The notes: generated by a model not told the origin, from the letters alone. A stretch of DNA of 64,000 nucleotides from Carex sylvatica (GCA_964058845.1 CAXKVR010000423.1:1-64000), one strand, 5' to 3'; shown: positions 45,285-57,968, numbered from the stretch's first letter. A program made the numbers and translations.

Positions 45285-47417
45285 TGTCTTAGCCATAGTC
45301 ATCCCTATTTTGTAAGACAAAAACAGAATATAAGGCTGACAGCAGGTATCTCCCTCCCTTTTCATTTGGTAAACCTAAACTCTGGTAATATTTCAGAGCA
45401 TACATCCAGAACCACTGGAGTGTAAAATTATTTTAGCAGGCTAGTGTATGTTGTTTACTTCTTGAAGTATCCTGAATTGATTTGAGGTGGTGCATTTCAT
45501 CTTCTAGAGAACTTTGGGTCTCTGCATTCCCTTCATCTAATTTATTTATTTGTTTTTTTTTAATTCTAAAACTCTATATTAGCTATGACAATCTATGAAC
45601 CTTTTTTTGGTACTCTTGTGTATGATTGCATATGTAGTTAAAAACTTGTATACACAATTACCAACCATGGTACTTTTGGTAGCAACACATTATTAACTCT
45701 ACTAATAATTCCTAGTGCTTGCAGCTACAAAGTTAGATGGGGTTCAGAAGTAGAGTGGGTTAACATGCCACAACTGAAAAGTTGAGGGGGTTTACATGCA
45801 ATTAAGTCAAACATGAGGGAGGTAAAGGAACCACACTGAAACTAATAGAATATAATTGTCTGAAATTGTGGGATTTGGAACAGAGCAGAGGTTGTCTAGC
45901 ATGCTGTTCCAAGTCGAGCCCAATAACAGCAGTTGACGAGCCCTCCAAAGGTCTGAGGATACAGGGTCGAAGCGTTACTGGTGTAAAGAGAGGCAAAGGG
46001 AGCCTATCAGAGGATTTGTGGAGTACAAGCACGTATGAGATGGACAATAGCGCTCACCAGTCCCAGAGGAGTATTTCTTCCCTCAGCACTGCCATCGATC
46101 ACACTGCCAGTAGTAGTAATGCAAATTTGACCCCGGGCGAATTTGTAAATCATGGTCTAATCCTTTGGAATCAGACCAGGCAGCAGTGGCTTGCAAACAA
46201 AAAGCCGCAGCCTTCTCATTCCCGCCCACACCATCCTAAAGAACCAAAATTAAGGTACTTACTGTTCTTTCTTTGTAAATTATATTGTAGTGTATGTTTT
46301 GGAAGATAGTTGGGATAACTTAAATTATACTTGTTGGTAGAAATGTCAATAATGAATTTTTTCCTGCAGTTACTTTTCCATAGCTTGGTTAGTTCTAGTT
46401 CAAGTATAATATCCCAGCTGGGGATGTAAACGGATCATTTAATATCCATTGGTATCTGGATTTGTATCCGGATATTGGCAGATACAGATATCGACGGATG
46501 CGGATACAAATTTCAATTTAAAAGTAGATATGGATAATTATCTGGATCCCGATTTTTTGGTATTCTGATATTTGTTCAAGATGCCCATATATCATTGCAA
46601 TTTGAACTTTGGAAGCTAATGTAAAATTTTATACCAACCCAATTGATAATCTTTAGGCCCAACTACTCAATTACATCTACTCACGTTTCGTACTCGGTAG
46701 ATTTATAATTCATTGTAACATTTGACAAATAAAATGATAATAATTACTGATAAATTTTTATTATTTTTTTGCAAGCAAGTTTTAAATATTACGTCGCTGA
46801 TGTTATGAATGCACATATAATATATGTTATTTTTTGTGAAACATTTGATAGTTCCATTCTAATATCTGATTATATCGTATTTTCTTATCTGTTCATTGTT
46901 TACTGTTTCGATCCATGTCCATATGTATATAATATCTTATCCCAATCTGTGTTAAGAGCCTACCCATATGGATATGGGTTGCCTATTGTCTGTCTGAATC
47001 TGATCCTTTTACACCGCTATTCCTGGCTCAATTGTAGGTTTAGTACCAGCCTTCCAATGTTGGTGGTGTGCCAGTTAAGCCTTTTACTGACATATGACAG
47101 ACCAAGCATACTACTAATGGGTGTATAATTATGCTGGCAGTAACAAAAAATTTATGAACAGCATACATATATTTTTTTTCTCATACATTTGGTCCTTTGC
47201 AGTTGGAGTGCGACGTATGAGAGTTTGCTGGGAACCAACAAGCCGTTTCCACAGCCTATTCCTCTCTCTGTAAGAATTCTTATCAGCAGCATTATATTAT
47301 CCCCTCTTATTCCCTTCATTTTACTTGATTTTATCTTCATAATTTGGTTATTTATGAGTGCAGGAAATGGTAGATTTCCTGGTGGACGTGTGGGAGCAAG
47401 AGGGGATGTATAATTAG
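45166..47417 (+). CDS. Gag1-like clamp domain (DUF4050) protein, 166 aa, four coding exons
   Basis: Coding exons: 45166-45174, 45884-46254, 47203-47269, 47364-47417; all junctions are GT-AG and in phase (501 nt with stop TAG). The N-terminus reads MHGSRGCLACCSK, Cys-rich, followed by the family motif AVDEPSKGLRIQGR and a Ser-rich linker (MDNSAHQSQRSISSLSTA). The conserved domain has FVNHGLILWNQTRQQWLA, YESLLGTNKPFPQPIPL and MVDFLVDVWEQEGMY at the C-terminus. Plant members of this family are small proteins of unknown molecular function; the domain name comes from a fungal protein. An alternative ATG at 45119 is out of phase with exon 2, so the short start is preferred. Intron 1 (45175-45883) contains a 37-base poly(C) run, and intron 2 (46255-47202) a hAT-like insertion. 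The frame is intact and this is the one credible resident gene. Confidence 0.92.
45248..45284. repeat. 37-base poly(C) tract in intron 1
   Basis: Uninterrupted run of C after 'tcccctac'. Length may be unreliable, since long C runs are prone to sequencing error. Confidence 0.9.
46417..47022. mobile_element. Degenerate hAT-like element in intron 2 of the DUF4050 gene
   Basis: The left end 'tggggatgtaaacggatc' pairs imperfectly with the complement of the right end 'gatccttttacaccgcta' (13 of 18). The flanks 'tcccagct' and 'tcctggct' agree at 6 of 8. The interior has 'ggatatc/ggatacg' repeats like those at 25861-26221. Same general family, different length. Confidence 0.5.
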
Positions 47418-48277
47418 ATGCTCCTCTGGAAAAGAAAAAAAAAAAAAAAAAGGTAAAGAGAGAGAGAGAGAGAGAGAGAGGAGAAAAATGGAAGGAACTT
47501 TGATGAACTATTATGCTATGTGTGGTTAAACTGTTTCAAGGAGTGGATGGAGAACCATTCTAGGAGCTGATGCGTATATTACTGATCCCTAGATTGTCAT
47601 GCGGCATCCCTCTACAATCAACTGTAACTGTGTTGTGTATTGTAATTTATTAGTCATTTTCTTGTTATTTGAGTGCTTATTTGACCTAAATGTGGCATCT
47701 GTTGGATTAAAATAGTATATCTTGAGAGCTGGCACTCCATTTCTTGTGCAAAATTCCTTGTTTTTTTATTTTGCAAATGTCTGTATATTATTTTCTTGTT
47801 TACTAGCATGACATTTGGTAACTCGCAAGAGGCAGGTCATGTTGTGACTATCAGCATCATAAATGCAGATACATAGTTGAGTGCAGTTGTATTTTGTTCA
47901 GTATGATTTTAAGGTATTTTTGGGCTGATTGTTTGCTCATGAAGTGGGCTCAAATCACACTTCTGTAGTGAGATTTTGTGGTGGTTTTCTGTCTGAACTC
48001 TTTCCCTCGGTGTACTTTCTCACGAATCTGCTATAAAATATAAGTAAAGATGCTGAGAGTATTTGAAACAAGTTCAAACGCTTGTCGACTATGGAAGTAT
48101 CAGTTAAATTTGAATGGACTTAATATATTGAACAATTAAATATGTGCGGCATATGGAACAATTATGGCTTCGGCTAAATTTGATGTGGCTAAAAAGATGG
48201 TCGCAACAAGTTTTGCGTCATAAATTCATCCAAGAAGAGTCTTATCTAGAAGATAAATTTTTGAGATTCGCACAAAG
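47418..48277 (+). other. 3' UTR of the DUF4050 gene and intergenic sequence
   Basis: An A-rich run at 47434-47450 and an (AG)n microsatellite at about 47457-47480 follow the stop codon. The 3' UTR probably ends before about 47750; no classical AATAAA stands out. The remainder to 48277 has no recognised gene. Confidence 0.5.
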
Positions 48278-49646
48278 TGTTGGTTGTAGCAATAATTTTT
48301 TTCGTTTATTTGACTAATTTGTAAAAACATACAATTATTGAATTTTACGAGTTCTTTTAGTTTTTAAAAATATGTAGATTCAAGTCAAATAGAATTGCAT
48401 AATGGAATACTTTGACTGAAAAAATCATGAAGACACTTATCAAGAATTCGAATTGTAAAATCAGAAGCTTGGTAAAGTAAGTTTGAGGCTGTTTAAACAG
48501 GGATAAAATGTTGGTAACGTTTGTAAAACGTTGTAACATTTAGGCTGTCAAAAACGCCGAAGAAATAATTAATCAAACTCAGAAAATAACTTAAAACGTT
48601 GTAACGCTTTCCCAAAACGTTGTAATATTTTAAGTTGTCAGAACAGCTGAAATACAACTGTGCAGAATCAATCTGAAACGTTACAACATTTTAAAATCGT
48701 TGTAACGTTTTAGAGAGTGTCAAAACTGGTAAGCACAGCTGTCTAAATTCTACTTTAAACGTTGTAACGTTTCAAGAATGTCAGAACTGCTAAGCACAGC
48801 TGTCTAGATTCTACTTAAAACGTTGCAACATTTTACAACCATTATAACGTTTCAAGAGTGTCAGAGCTTTCAGCACAACTGTCTCAGAATTCAAAATCGA
48901 ACGTTATAACGTTTTACAAATGTTGTAACGATTTAATTAATTCTAAGCTTTAGAAATTTCTATTTTTGATCAAGTTTGAGTCAGTGCAAAACGTTACATA
49001 ACGTTATACAATCATTGGTAACGTTTTGATCGATTAGCTGAGCTGTCAAAAAATTAAAATCCTAAATCGCATTTTGAACTAAAACTTTGTAACGTTTTAG
49101 CCCACTTAGCTCATTTTTGAGTTGTTTCTATAAATATAGCTTTCTTCCAAAAGCATTCTAGCCGACCCTAAACTTCTAAAACACGATTTTCTGAGAGCTT
49201 TAGTTACTCCATTGTTGTGAGAGCTTAAAACTTCAAAATTCCTCAAACAACCTCAAACCCACTTCACTAATCTCAAGTTAGATTAGATTAGAGTGATTTA
49301 TTGAGTGTTTCTCTTGAGTAGCTTAAACTTAGAGACATTGTTCTCATCTCTAGGAGGCCGTGTGACTTTCCTTGGTTGTAAGGGCTCGTCGGATCTCGTT
49401 CTTAATTGGTCGATGGACTTTCCGCTTGGATTGTAAGGGCTCAATGGTTTACAAGTTGTAATTCTTTCATATTAGGTAATATAAAGACGCACCTAGAAAA
49501 GGTTGTGAAGCCCCAGAGACGTAGGCCTTTGTTTTGCCGAACTCCGTTATCATCCCGCGTGTCAAATTTCTCTAAACTCTTCTATTTACTTTTAATTGCG
49601 ATTATTTTCTGTTTTTAGAGCAATTAGTGGTGCCCCAAATTCAACA
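48278..49646 (+). repeat. 5' LTR of the large element
   Basis: Contains a field of 'aacgttgtaacgtttt' motifs (about 48515-49100), a TATA-like 'tataaata' near 49130 and a leader with 'gtaagggctcg' words. It lacks ~20-bp segments present in the 3' LTR. Confidence 0.92.
48515..49105. repeat. Field of AACGTTGTAACGTTTT motifs in the LTR
   Basis: About fifteen variants of the near-palindromic word 'aacgttgtaacgttt', arranged in modules of ~60-90 bp separated by 'tgtcagaactgctaagcac'-type spacers. The matching field in the 3' LTR is at about 54705-55340 and has an extra half-module. Possible enhancer or transcription-factor array, by position upstream of the TATA box. Confidence 0.8.
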
Positions 49647-49711
49647 AAGTGATATCAGAGCAAGTTACTCAAATTAAGACACATTTAATTAGAGTTAGAT
49701 CGACTTTACAA

Positions 49712-50789
49712 ATGGCACCTTATAGACACGTAAAGGAACCCCTAGTTTTTGGTAACACAAGCAAAACTTTATGCATTGGAAGAAAACCATGCATAACTAT
49801 CTAAACATTCTTGAGATATGGTATGTGATTGAAAAGAGATACATACCAAAATAGACCCCCACTCCTACCGAGGGTGCAAGTGATAGTCAAAGTGAGACTC
49901 TCGAATCCAAAGAAATAAAGAAAGATAATGATCTTGCAACCAATGTCATATTTAACTTAGTTAGTGAATCGGTTGCCTCAATCTTTGGTAGTTCCTCAAC
50001 CGCAAAAGAAATGTGGGATGCTCTTGTAAACCGGTATGAGAGTAACTCCCAAATTAAACGTACCAAGATAACCGGTTTAGAGGCCAAATTTGAAAACTTT
50101 AAAGTAGAAGATGGTGAAAGCATTTAGGATATGTATAATAGACTTATGCATATTCAAAATGAATTTACCAAATTGGGAGGCCGCTTTCTAATAATAAAGT
50201 TGTAGGTAAGCTATTGAGGGTGATGCTCATGAGAGATAGATGGTCCGAATTGGTGAGTGCACTAGAAGCAATTCAAGGCACGCATGACACATTCATACCG
50301 GATGACCTTTATGCACATTTCCGTAGCTTTAAAGAGAAGCTTCGGCAATTCGGAGAGCTAAAGCAAAGCTCAAAATCCAAAACCGTGGCTTTTTCGGCAC
50401 AAAACCGTAACTCCTCTAGCTCCTCAAATATCCGTTTATCAAATGATCAATTCATCAATAAAATTGACCATGAAACATCCAAAGATGCTCTTCTCTTATC
50501 CAAGATGTTCCAAGGGATGCTTGATTTCGAAAGAAAATACAACAAGGAAAGAGAAGAGAAAAGCAAACGAGTAATGTGTTTTGCTTGCTATAGAGAAGGT
50601 CACACCATCCAAACTTGCTTCAAACTCTTTCCTCAATTGAAGAATGTGGATGGTGAAGAGAAACAAGATAGAAAGCCAAGGCAAAAGTATGAAGGGTACA
50701 AAGGCAAAAAGAAGGCTAAAGCAATGCAAGCATTGTTCTCGGGTGATTGCGAGGTGGAGCAATCCGACCCGAAGTCAGAGAATGAATAA
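49712..50789 (+). pseudogene. Gag (UBN2-type) of the large element, decayed
   Basis: Translation from about 49770 gives a gag core (NLVSESVASIFGSSSTAKEMW, RYESNSQIKRTKITGLEA) interrupted by several stops (for example near 50127). It then becomes open (50214-50789) and includes a zinc knuckle CFACYREGHTIQTC near 50578-50620. Arrangement matches the gag of SIRE/Maximus-type copia elements. Frameshift near 50195-50215. Confidence 0.8.
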
Positions 50790-50804
50790 GAAATCAACCT
50801 TGCA

Positions 50805-52100
50805 TTGATGGTAAGTGTAGATAAAGATTCCTCTACAATTGACATGGACTCAATTATTACAAGCAAGAACATCACCGATGAGACAACCATCAACTTTCTC
50901 ATGGATCTTGCTAAATCAAGATACACCAAGAAGGGAGATGGTGAGATTGATGCATCAACAAGCTTTGCTAATGAGGTACATTCGAACTCTAGTATTGATG
51001 GTTATAAAACCGAAATTGAATTTAACAATGAAATTGAGGGTGATGAAGAATATAATGTAATAATTGATGAAGTCAATTATATTATTACCAATGAGACAAG
51101 CAATTTCACCAATAAAATTCTAACACGGTATGATGATGAAACTAGGTGGCAATCTCTCCATGATGAGTCAAATAGAACCTTGGTTGAAAAGGAAGGTATT
51201 ATTCAAAAATTAATTGCTAAAAATGACAAGTTAGAATGTGAGATTAGGAATTTAAAATTATCACATATAGGTGAAATATGCATATTAAAAGTGAAAATTC
51301 AAACTCATGAGACCGAAATAAGGGCATTAAGATATCCTAGTGAATCTTCAAATGTCACTAGTTTAGATCCTTACTATGTGGATAAATTGATCAATGGTCA
51401 ATCTTATCGCAAAATAGACAAAATTGATCTTAGATTCGAGAAGGGTAAATCCTCATTCGAATCTAACTGCATACAAGGCCCGAAAAGAAAAGGAGAATAT
51501 TATAAAATGTCAACTAAGGTTAATGAACAAAAATCTTTAAAAAAACTTAATTTTGATTGCAAGGAGTATACTACATTTCAATTCCACACCAAGAATGGTA
51601 ATACTCCATTGCAAAAGAAATTAAGCAAAGAAAATACTTCTCAATCCTCAAATGCTAAACCTAATCATGCATTTAAGTATAAGTATAGTCATATAAATTA
51701 TAAGAACAAAAATAATTTGCAAAGTAATGATAGGAACACTTTTAATCCAAAAGGGTCCAACAAAACTTATTTCAATGGACCCGATAGATGGTTTTATGAA
51801 CTTAAAAATAAAAATAGTTTTCAAAATCATACTCAAATAAATGATCTATCAAGAGATGTTCCCGACATCACAAAAGATCATCTAAAGTTGCAAATAAGTC
51901 ATTTGGTACACACAATAATAATTTGCATGAAGTGAAATACCAATACCCTTCCACTTTCAAACAAGGTTCTACTTCTCAAAAATCATCAATTAAATTGTGT
52001 AATTATTGTTGTAAAATTGGCCACACCTCTTTAGAATGTAGATTTAGGAATGCATACAACAAACAAAATATCGTTTGGGTTCCTAAAGCTAATCTAGCTT
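50805..52100 (+). pseudogene. Gag C-terminal extension with second zinc knuckle
   Basis: An open frame (50805-51935) encodes an acidic then Lys/Asn-rich, coiled-coil-like protein (KEGIIQKLIAKNDKLECEI). After a frame break, 51996-52100 encodes CNYCCKIGHTSLEC and ends VWVPKANLA. In SIRE/Maximus elements the second knuckle and '.WVPK' directly precede the protease; here a stop follows and the pol region is gone. Confidence 0.75.
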
Positions 52101-52372
52101 AGATAAACACTTAATCTCTCCTAACTTATTCAAATTGCCAAAAACAAAGGGAGAGATTAAAACAAGGTATATGTTAGTTACTATTTCAACAATAACTAAT
52201 ATATACTTTGTAGGTGTGTTTGATTACAACTCAAAATGAAAGTGCTTGGATCAACAATAACTAATATAAACTTTCAGCGATCCGACTTTACCACTACGCT
52301 TCAAGTGCCTTTCTCTTCTCGGATTGGTACTTAATTCTTTAATCGGTAATTTCTCAATTTTAACTCAATCTA

Positions 52373-53723
52373 ATGGCTCCAAAGAAAGGTGCGGTTTCTA
52401 AGGGCAAGAAAAGATTCCGATTAGGAATTGAGGAAGGTCAAGGTAGCGGTGCAAACCTTGAACCAAACTTTGAATTTGAACAAACCAACCAATACTTGTT
52501 TCGGGATGCAACGGGATATAAGAACTTCATGTTCAATTTTAAGAACTGGCATTTATCGGATTGTTACTATTTTACTAAGGCATCGGTTACCTTTCGTCAA
52601 CCCTAAGACGATAAAATCATTGAGCTTATAAACCATTGGAGGTGGGTCAATCTTAACCGCTTGTGAACCATATACCGATCTTCTTACACGAACCTTCTAT
52701 GTCAATCTTACAATTAAGAAAAACCCGTTCTATCTCACCACTTGGGTTTGCAGGAAAGAAATTCATCTCTCACTTGAGAATATGGCACAATGGCTTGAAT
52801 TGCCGAATGAGGGTGAGGAAACATATATCTTGAGGGGTTGGACTCAAATGGCCGTTGATACGGCCAATCATTACAAGAAATGGTTTGACCGGAACAACAT
52901 CGGTGGTGGTCCAGTCTATGTATCTCATCTTTCATCCATACATACATTGCTCTTCCTATTCATCAATAACATTATTGTCCTTAAATCCACCATAAATACC
53001 AATCTTGAATGGAGACCTATGTACTACCTATGCCATCTCATTCAAAAGGATGACAAACAATTCAACATCTCATACATCATCCTTCATCACATGTAAAGCG
53101 CTTTTGGAAGCACGGTGGCTCACTTGCCATATACCCATCTCATCTATAAAATCATTCGGGCAAATGGTATTGAAATACCGGAGGACCAACACTACTTCTT
53201 TCCAATTAACTTAGTTTCTCAGTTAACTAAGATAAATTGGGTTCTAGTTACTGCAGCTTCGGGTTTAATGCACTATACTCCTGATCAACGGGATATAAAT
53301 CGGTGGATCAATAGCCAAGATGTTCTTCCAAATCAATATTGGGATCCCGAACAACATGAACAACAAGAAAATCCGGCACAAGTCCCACTATACCAAGACC
53401 AATTCCCTCAATAATTTTCAATACCGGGCGGATTTCAACCACCACAAGGCACCGAAGCACAAATGGCTTGGATTTGCCAACAACTCTATGCGCAACGTAT
53501 GGAGGCTTAAGAAATGAGAACTGAAATGAGAAACGAAATGAGAAATATACGCAATCAAGTCGATCTCAATGCAAGAAACATCGGCTTACTCCATGACTCA
53601 CAATCGAGTCTTACATCTCGATTCATAGTGGTGGATGGAGTTGCTTCAAGTACTTCGGATCCTCAAGGCGGTAACATTGATGAAGAAGAAGAGGAACCTC
53701 AAGCCGCTGGTCCATTGCATTAA
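52373..53723 (+). pseudogene. Plant-transposon-type ORF replacing pol, frameshifted
   Basis: The block starts MAPKKGAVSKGKKRFRLG and can be followed through at least three frames: 52373-52606, about 52608-53096 (CEPYTDLLTRTFYVNLTIKK, MAQWLELPNEGEETYILRGW), 53115-53414 (HLPYTHLIYKIIRANGI), and 53514-53723 (RTEMRNEMRNIRNQVD coiled coil, acidic tail). The layout resembles the 'putative plant transposon protein' family, often found as the sole ORF of large retrotransposon derivatives. Function unknown. Stops at 52604-52606 and 53094-53096 break it. Confidence 0.6.
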
Positions 53724-54471
53724 TGAGGCAACGAGTAGCGAAATTTAATTTAAATTTAATTTGCAAATTTGGTTGCTATGAACTTTTATTCTCTTAGCTG
53801 CATGTTAAATTTGAATGTTAATTAGATTTAAATTGTAATGAGAATTGTTTGAATTGTTTGTGTTTGTTGAATTGTGGATTTAAGGGTTAAATTGCATAAT
53901 TGTTATATCTTATGAATTGTGAATTTTTTGATAGGATTAAAATGCAAAAATATCATTTGCATGACTTACTTGAATTGCTATATCGTGAAAATTTATTGAT
54001 TGATGATGATATGTATAAAAATGTAGGAAGTGATGTAAGAAGTGATGTAGAAATTGTATGAATTGATAACTTGTCAAGGGTTAAATTGCAAAATTATTGA
54101 ATGCCTATACTTGGAACCTTGATAAGTTATATGGAATGTTGAAACGCATAAAATGAATTGACTTGTATGCATATGTAAATATGCATGAATTGATTCATCG
54201 AATGACAATTTTTATTTTAAAATATATTTGTCACTTGTTGCGAAAATGAAAGAATATACCCTCAATTATATTTTATTTTTCAGTATAATATTACTAAATT
54301 GAGGGGGAGTGCATATTTTGAGGGGGGGCACTTTGAAAATGTGCTTATTTTTCTTCCCTTCGTTGATTTTCAAAAGGGGGAGAAATTGGTACTAATTGCT
54401 AGACAATGCAAAATTAGACTTATGCATTTACTCGCATTGTATGTTTTTGTAAATCGTCAAAAGGGAGAGAT

Positions 54472-55888
54472 TGTTGGTTGTAGTAATAATTTTTTTCGTC
54501 TATTTGACTAATTTGTAAAAACATACAATTATTGAATTTTACGATTTCTTTTAGTTTTTAAAAATATGTAGGTTCAAGTCAAATAAAATTGTATAATGGA
54601 ATACTTTGACTGAAAAAATCATGAAAACACTTATTAAGAATTCAAATTGTAAAATTAGAAGCTTGATAAAGTAAGTTTGAGGCTATTTGAATAGGGATAA
54701 AATATTGGTAACGTTTGTAAAACGTTGTAACGTTTTAGGCTGTCAGAAACGCTAAAGAAATAATTGATCAAACTCAGAAAACAACTTAAAACGTTGTAAT
54801 GCTTTCTCAAAACGTTGTAACGTTTTAAGTTGTCAGAACAGCTGAAATACAAATGTGCAGAATCAATCTGAAATGTTACAATGTTTTAAAATCGTTGTAA
54901 CGTTTTAGATAATGTCAGAACTGGTAAGCACAGCTGTCTAAATTCTACTTTAAACATTGCAATATTTTACAAACGTTGTAACGTTTCAAGAATGTCAGAA
55001 CTGCTAAGCACAGCTGTCTAGATTCTACTTAAAACGTTGCAACGTTTTACAACCATTGTAACGTTTCAAGAGTGTCAGAGCTTTAAGCACAACTGTCTCA
55101 GAATTCAAAATCGAACGTTATAACATTTTACAAATGTTGTAACGATTTAATTAATTCTAAGCTTTAGAAATTCCTGTTTTTGATCAAGTTTGAGTCAGTG
55201 CAAAACGTTACATAACGTTATACAATCGTTGGTAACATTTTGATCGATTAGCCGAGCTGTCAGAAAATTAAAACCCTAAATCGCATTTTGAACTAAAATG
55301 TTGTAATGTTTTATAAAACGTTGTTAACGTGTTAGCTCACTTAGCTCATTTTTGAGTTGTTTCTATAAATAGGGCTTTGGACTTTCTTTCAAAAGCATTC
55401 TAGCCGACCCTAAACTTCTAAAACACGATTTTCTGAGAGCTTTAGTTACTCCATTGTTGTGAGAACTTAAAACTTTAAAATCCCTCAAACAACCTCAAAC
55501 CCACTTCACTAATCTCAAGTTAGATTAGATTAGAGTGATCTATTGAGTGTTTCTCTTGAGTAGCTTAAACTTAGAGACCTTGTTCTCATCTCTATGAGGC
55601 CGTGTGACTTTTCTTGGTTGTAAGGGCTCGCCAAATCTCGTTCTTAGTTGGCTGATTGACTTTCTTCTTGGATTGTAAGGGCTCAACGGTTCAAAAGTTG
55701 TAATCCTTTCGTATTGGGTAATAGAAATGCACACCTAGAAAAGGTTGCGAAGTCCTGGAGATGTAAGCTTTTGTTTTGCCAAACTCCGTTATCATCCCGC
55801 GTGTCAAATTTCTCTATAGTCTTATATTTACTTTTAATTGTGTTTATTTTCTGTTTTTAAAGCAATTAGTGGTGCTCCAAATTCAACA
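54472..55888 (+). repeat. 3' LTR of the large element
   Basis: Direct copy of 48278-49646 with scattered substitutions and extra short segments, ending TTCAACA. Followed by taaag, the presumed mutated target duplication. Confidence 0.92.
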
Positions 55889-56692
55889 TAAAGTGTATCA
55901 AACTCTTAATTACAGCTAATGTTTATTGTATTATGTCTTTATTTTTTTAATTGAATTCAATATGAAGCATATCTTTGTTGTTAAATACAACTATCACAAG
56001 CTTCTAGATATTAATGCCTTAATGTAGAACTTGGGCTGTACAAAATGCATGATCCTGTTCAGATTTCAATTAGCTCTATCGATGTATTCAGTTCCTATAA
56101 TCCTACCATTTTTATCCAATCTACAACAATCACTCATTTCATTATTCAAAGTCCTCGCTATAATCGCAACAGCACAACTGTACAACCCACAAGTCATAGA
56201 TACCAAACACTACCGCCAGTATAAATTGCCAAAATATCAAACAAACCAGTCTTAAACTTAATAAACGAAAAACATCATTAGCACTGACGCCTCCTTACAT
56301 GGTATCCGGTGGATTCAAATAGAACATGTTCAGAATTGGCACCACTTTCTCTTTGAGATGAGAATTTTGCATTGTTAATTGCTTTTAGGCTGTGCAAGTT
56401 CCTGTAAATGTTGTTTCTGAGTCTGTATTCCCATTCCAAAACATAAAACTGCTATAGTGTTAGCTGATGCAATTGGCCATTTCATATCACCTGTCAACAT
56501 TGCAACTTTGGACTCTGTATGGTAATATGGTGTGTAATTTCAATTGATACTTCTCTAGTAAGCAAACGATTGTACCTGATGTTTTCGCAGTTTTGAATTT
56601 TACCCTTTTACCTTTAATGACCAATAATGACTGTGTGTTTGGCAGTGGTGTTAGCTGTAGGCTTTATGTTTGATGTAATAGTAACAATAGTT
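55889..56692. other. Intergenic sequence
   Basis: No convincing gene. A short open frame at 56031-56255 shows no familiar motif. Confidence 0.5.
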
Positions 56693-56842
56693 TGTTAGAC
56701 GGTTAGCATTATGTTAGGCAGTTAACACATTGATTGTATTACTGTGATTAGCCTATAGATACAAAGGCACTATAATCATTCTGAGGTTAATGACAACAAT
56801 TCATTCATACATTTCCTATCTTCTCCTCTCATCTAATTCTAT
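56693..56842 (+). repeat. Possible solo copia LTR, ~150 bp
   Basis: Begins TGTTAGACGG, has a TATA-like 'cctatagataca' in the middle, a leader with 'caacaattcattcataca', and ends around 'tctaattctattaggtacc'. This matches the plan of short Ale-type copia LTRs. No partner LTR or internal domain nearby. Confidence 0.4.
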
Positions 56843-57840
56843 TAGGTACCAACACCATGCTACTTGCTACCTGATGATCTTACCCTAGTGATGCTGGTAA
56901 GTTTATGGAATTATGTATTCTTGCACAACCAGTTTACATTAATAATTCTGCACACAAGTGCTTTAAACTCAGCATGGCTTCATTTTGTTGTTCTCAGATG
57001 TTAAGGTATTTGTCCCTAATCATTTTAATCATTTTTCTAGTAACCCTTTGGGCAACTCATTTCTTCAATAACAAAACAAAAGGAATAGCGGATCGAGTTC
57101 ATTCCTACTTTGTATTGATATATTATTTCTAACAGTACTGGTTCAATTCAGTATTGTACCTAGCCCGAGATGATGTTCCATCTTATTTTAAATGTTCGTG
57201 CCAATTAAATTCTTTGATCCTACAATTATAATTTTTAGGAAGGGTGGTAGGAAGTTACCTGCAATCAATGACAGGTAAGATGAACACTAGTGAGTACGGT
57301 CCTAGATCAGTACTTCTTTGGGTGAAAAATATGGTACCAAATCACCACCTATTTTATTGACCGAAGCAAATTCAGTGAAGACATCATTTTAAAGAAAAAA
57401 TGAGATCCTCTTGTCTAATTATTACATAACATTTGGGAATTACAAAAGGTTGGTCGGCTTGGCCCAAGTTTGGACCTAAAAACCAAAATCTGCAAAAGGT
57501 ACAATGGCTTTCAACTATTAACAAACAAGACCAAATTCAAATGGAACTAGCAGATTGGTCGTTTTTATTACTCATCAAAACTGGATGAAATTTGTTCTCT
57601 ACGAAGACCATTAGTTGAATGATTTTTTTTTTCTTTAATGAGCTTTGGAATAGAGTTCGTCAAACTTGCTCTACAATATTTTATAAAGTTCGTTTAATTA
57701 TTTGACCAGCTATACCGAGTTTAAGATATTATCATATTAAACTTGATACTAGAAGCAGCTTTTGCTAATATCGGAACAACAAATTTCAAATTATACAGCA
57801 TAAAGTAGCTCGCGATATGGGCGGAGTCTGGATCCTTTAC
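56843..57840. other. Intergenic sequence, no gene seen
   Basis: A 75-codon open frame at 56905-57132 has hydrophobic stretches but no recognised family and an AT-rich composition; not supported as a gene. Confidence 0.45.
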
Positions 57841-57968
57841 ATTACCTTACCGTTTGTATTTGTATCTGAATCATTCAAACTTGCAATACACAGTCCCTTT
57901 AAAATTCGTGTGCTAAATTGCTAATATATACCAAACAGACTGGATTTAAACACAAACGGTAAGGTAAC
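57841..57968. mobile_element. Small MITE, ~128 bp
   Basis: The left end 'attaccttaccgtttgt' pairs with the right end 'acaaacggtaaggtaac', about 20 of 22 bases over the terminal repeat. No clear target duplication was identified. Superfamily uncertain. Confidence 0.65.

Larger units (their letters stand above)
48278..55888 (+). mobile_element. Large non-autonomous copia-derived LTR element, 7.6 kb, lacking pol
   Basis: Two long LTRs (48278-49646, 1,369 bp; 54472-55888, 1,417 bp) begin TGTTGGTTGTAG and end TTCAACA. Flanks are caaag and taaag (4 of 5 match). A primer-site-like TGATATCAGAGC follows the 5' LTR and a purine tract (aaaagggagagat) precedes the 3' LTR. The interior has a SIRE/Maximus-like gag with two zinc knuckles, then a different ORF block (52373-53723), and no protease, integrase, reverse transcriptase or RNase H. 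The LTRs differ by substitutions and indels, so the insertion is older than the copia element at 32405. Confidence 0.88.

Noticed and set aside
56905..57132. Hydrophobic 75-codon open frame as a small membrane protein gene
   Set aside because: AT-rich composition, no conserved motif, no gene context.
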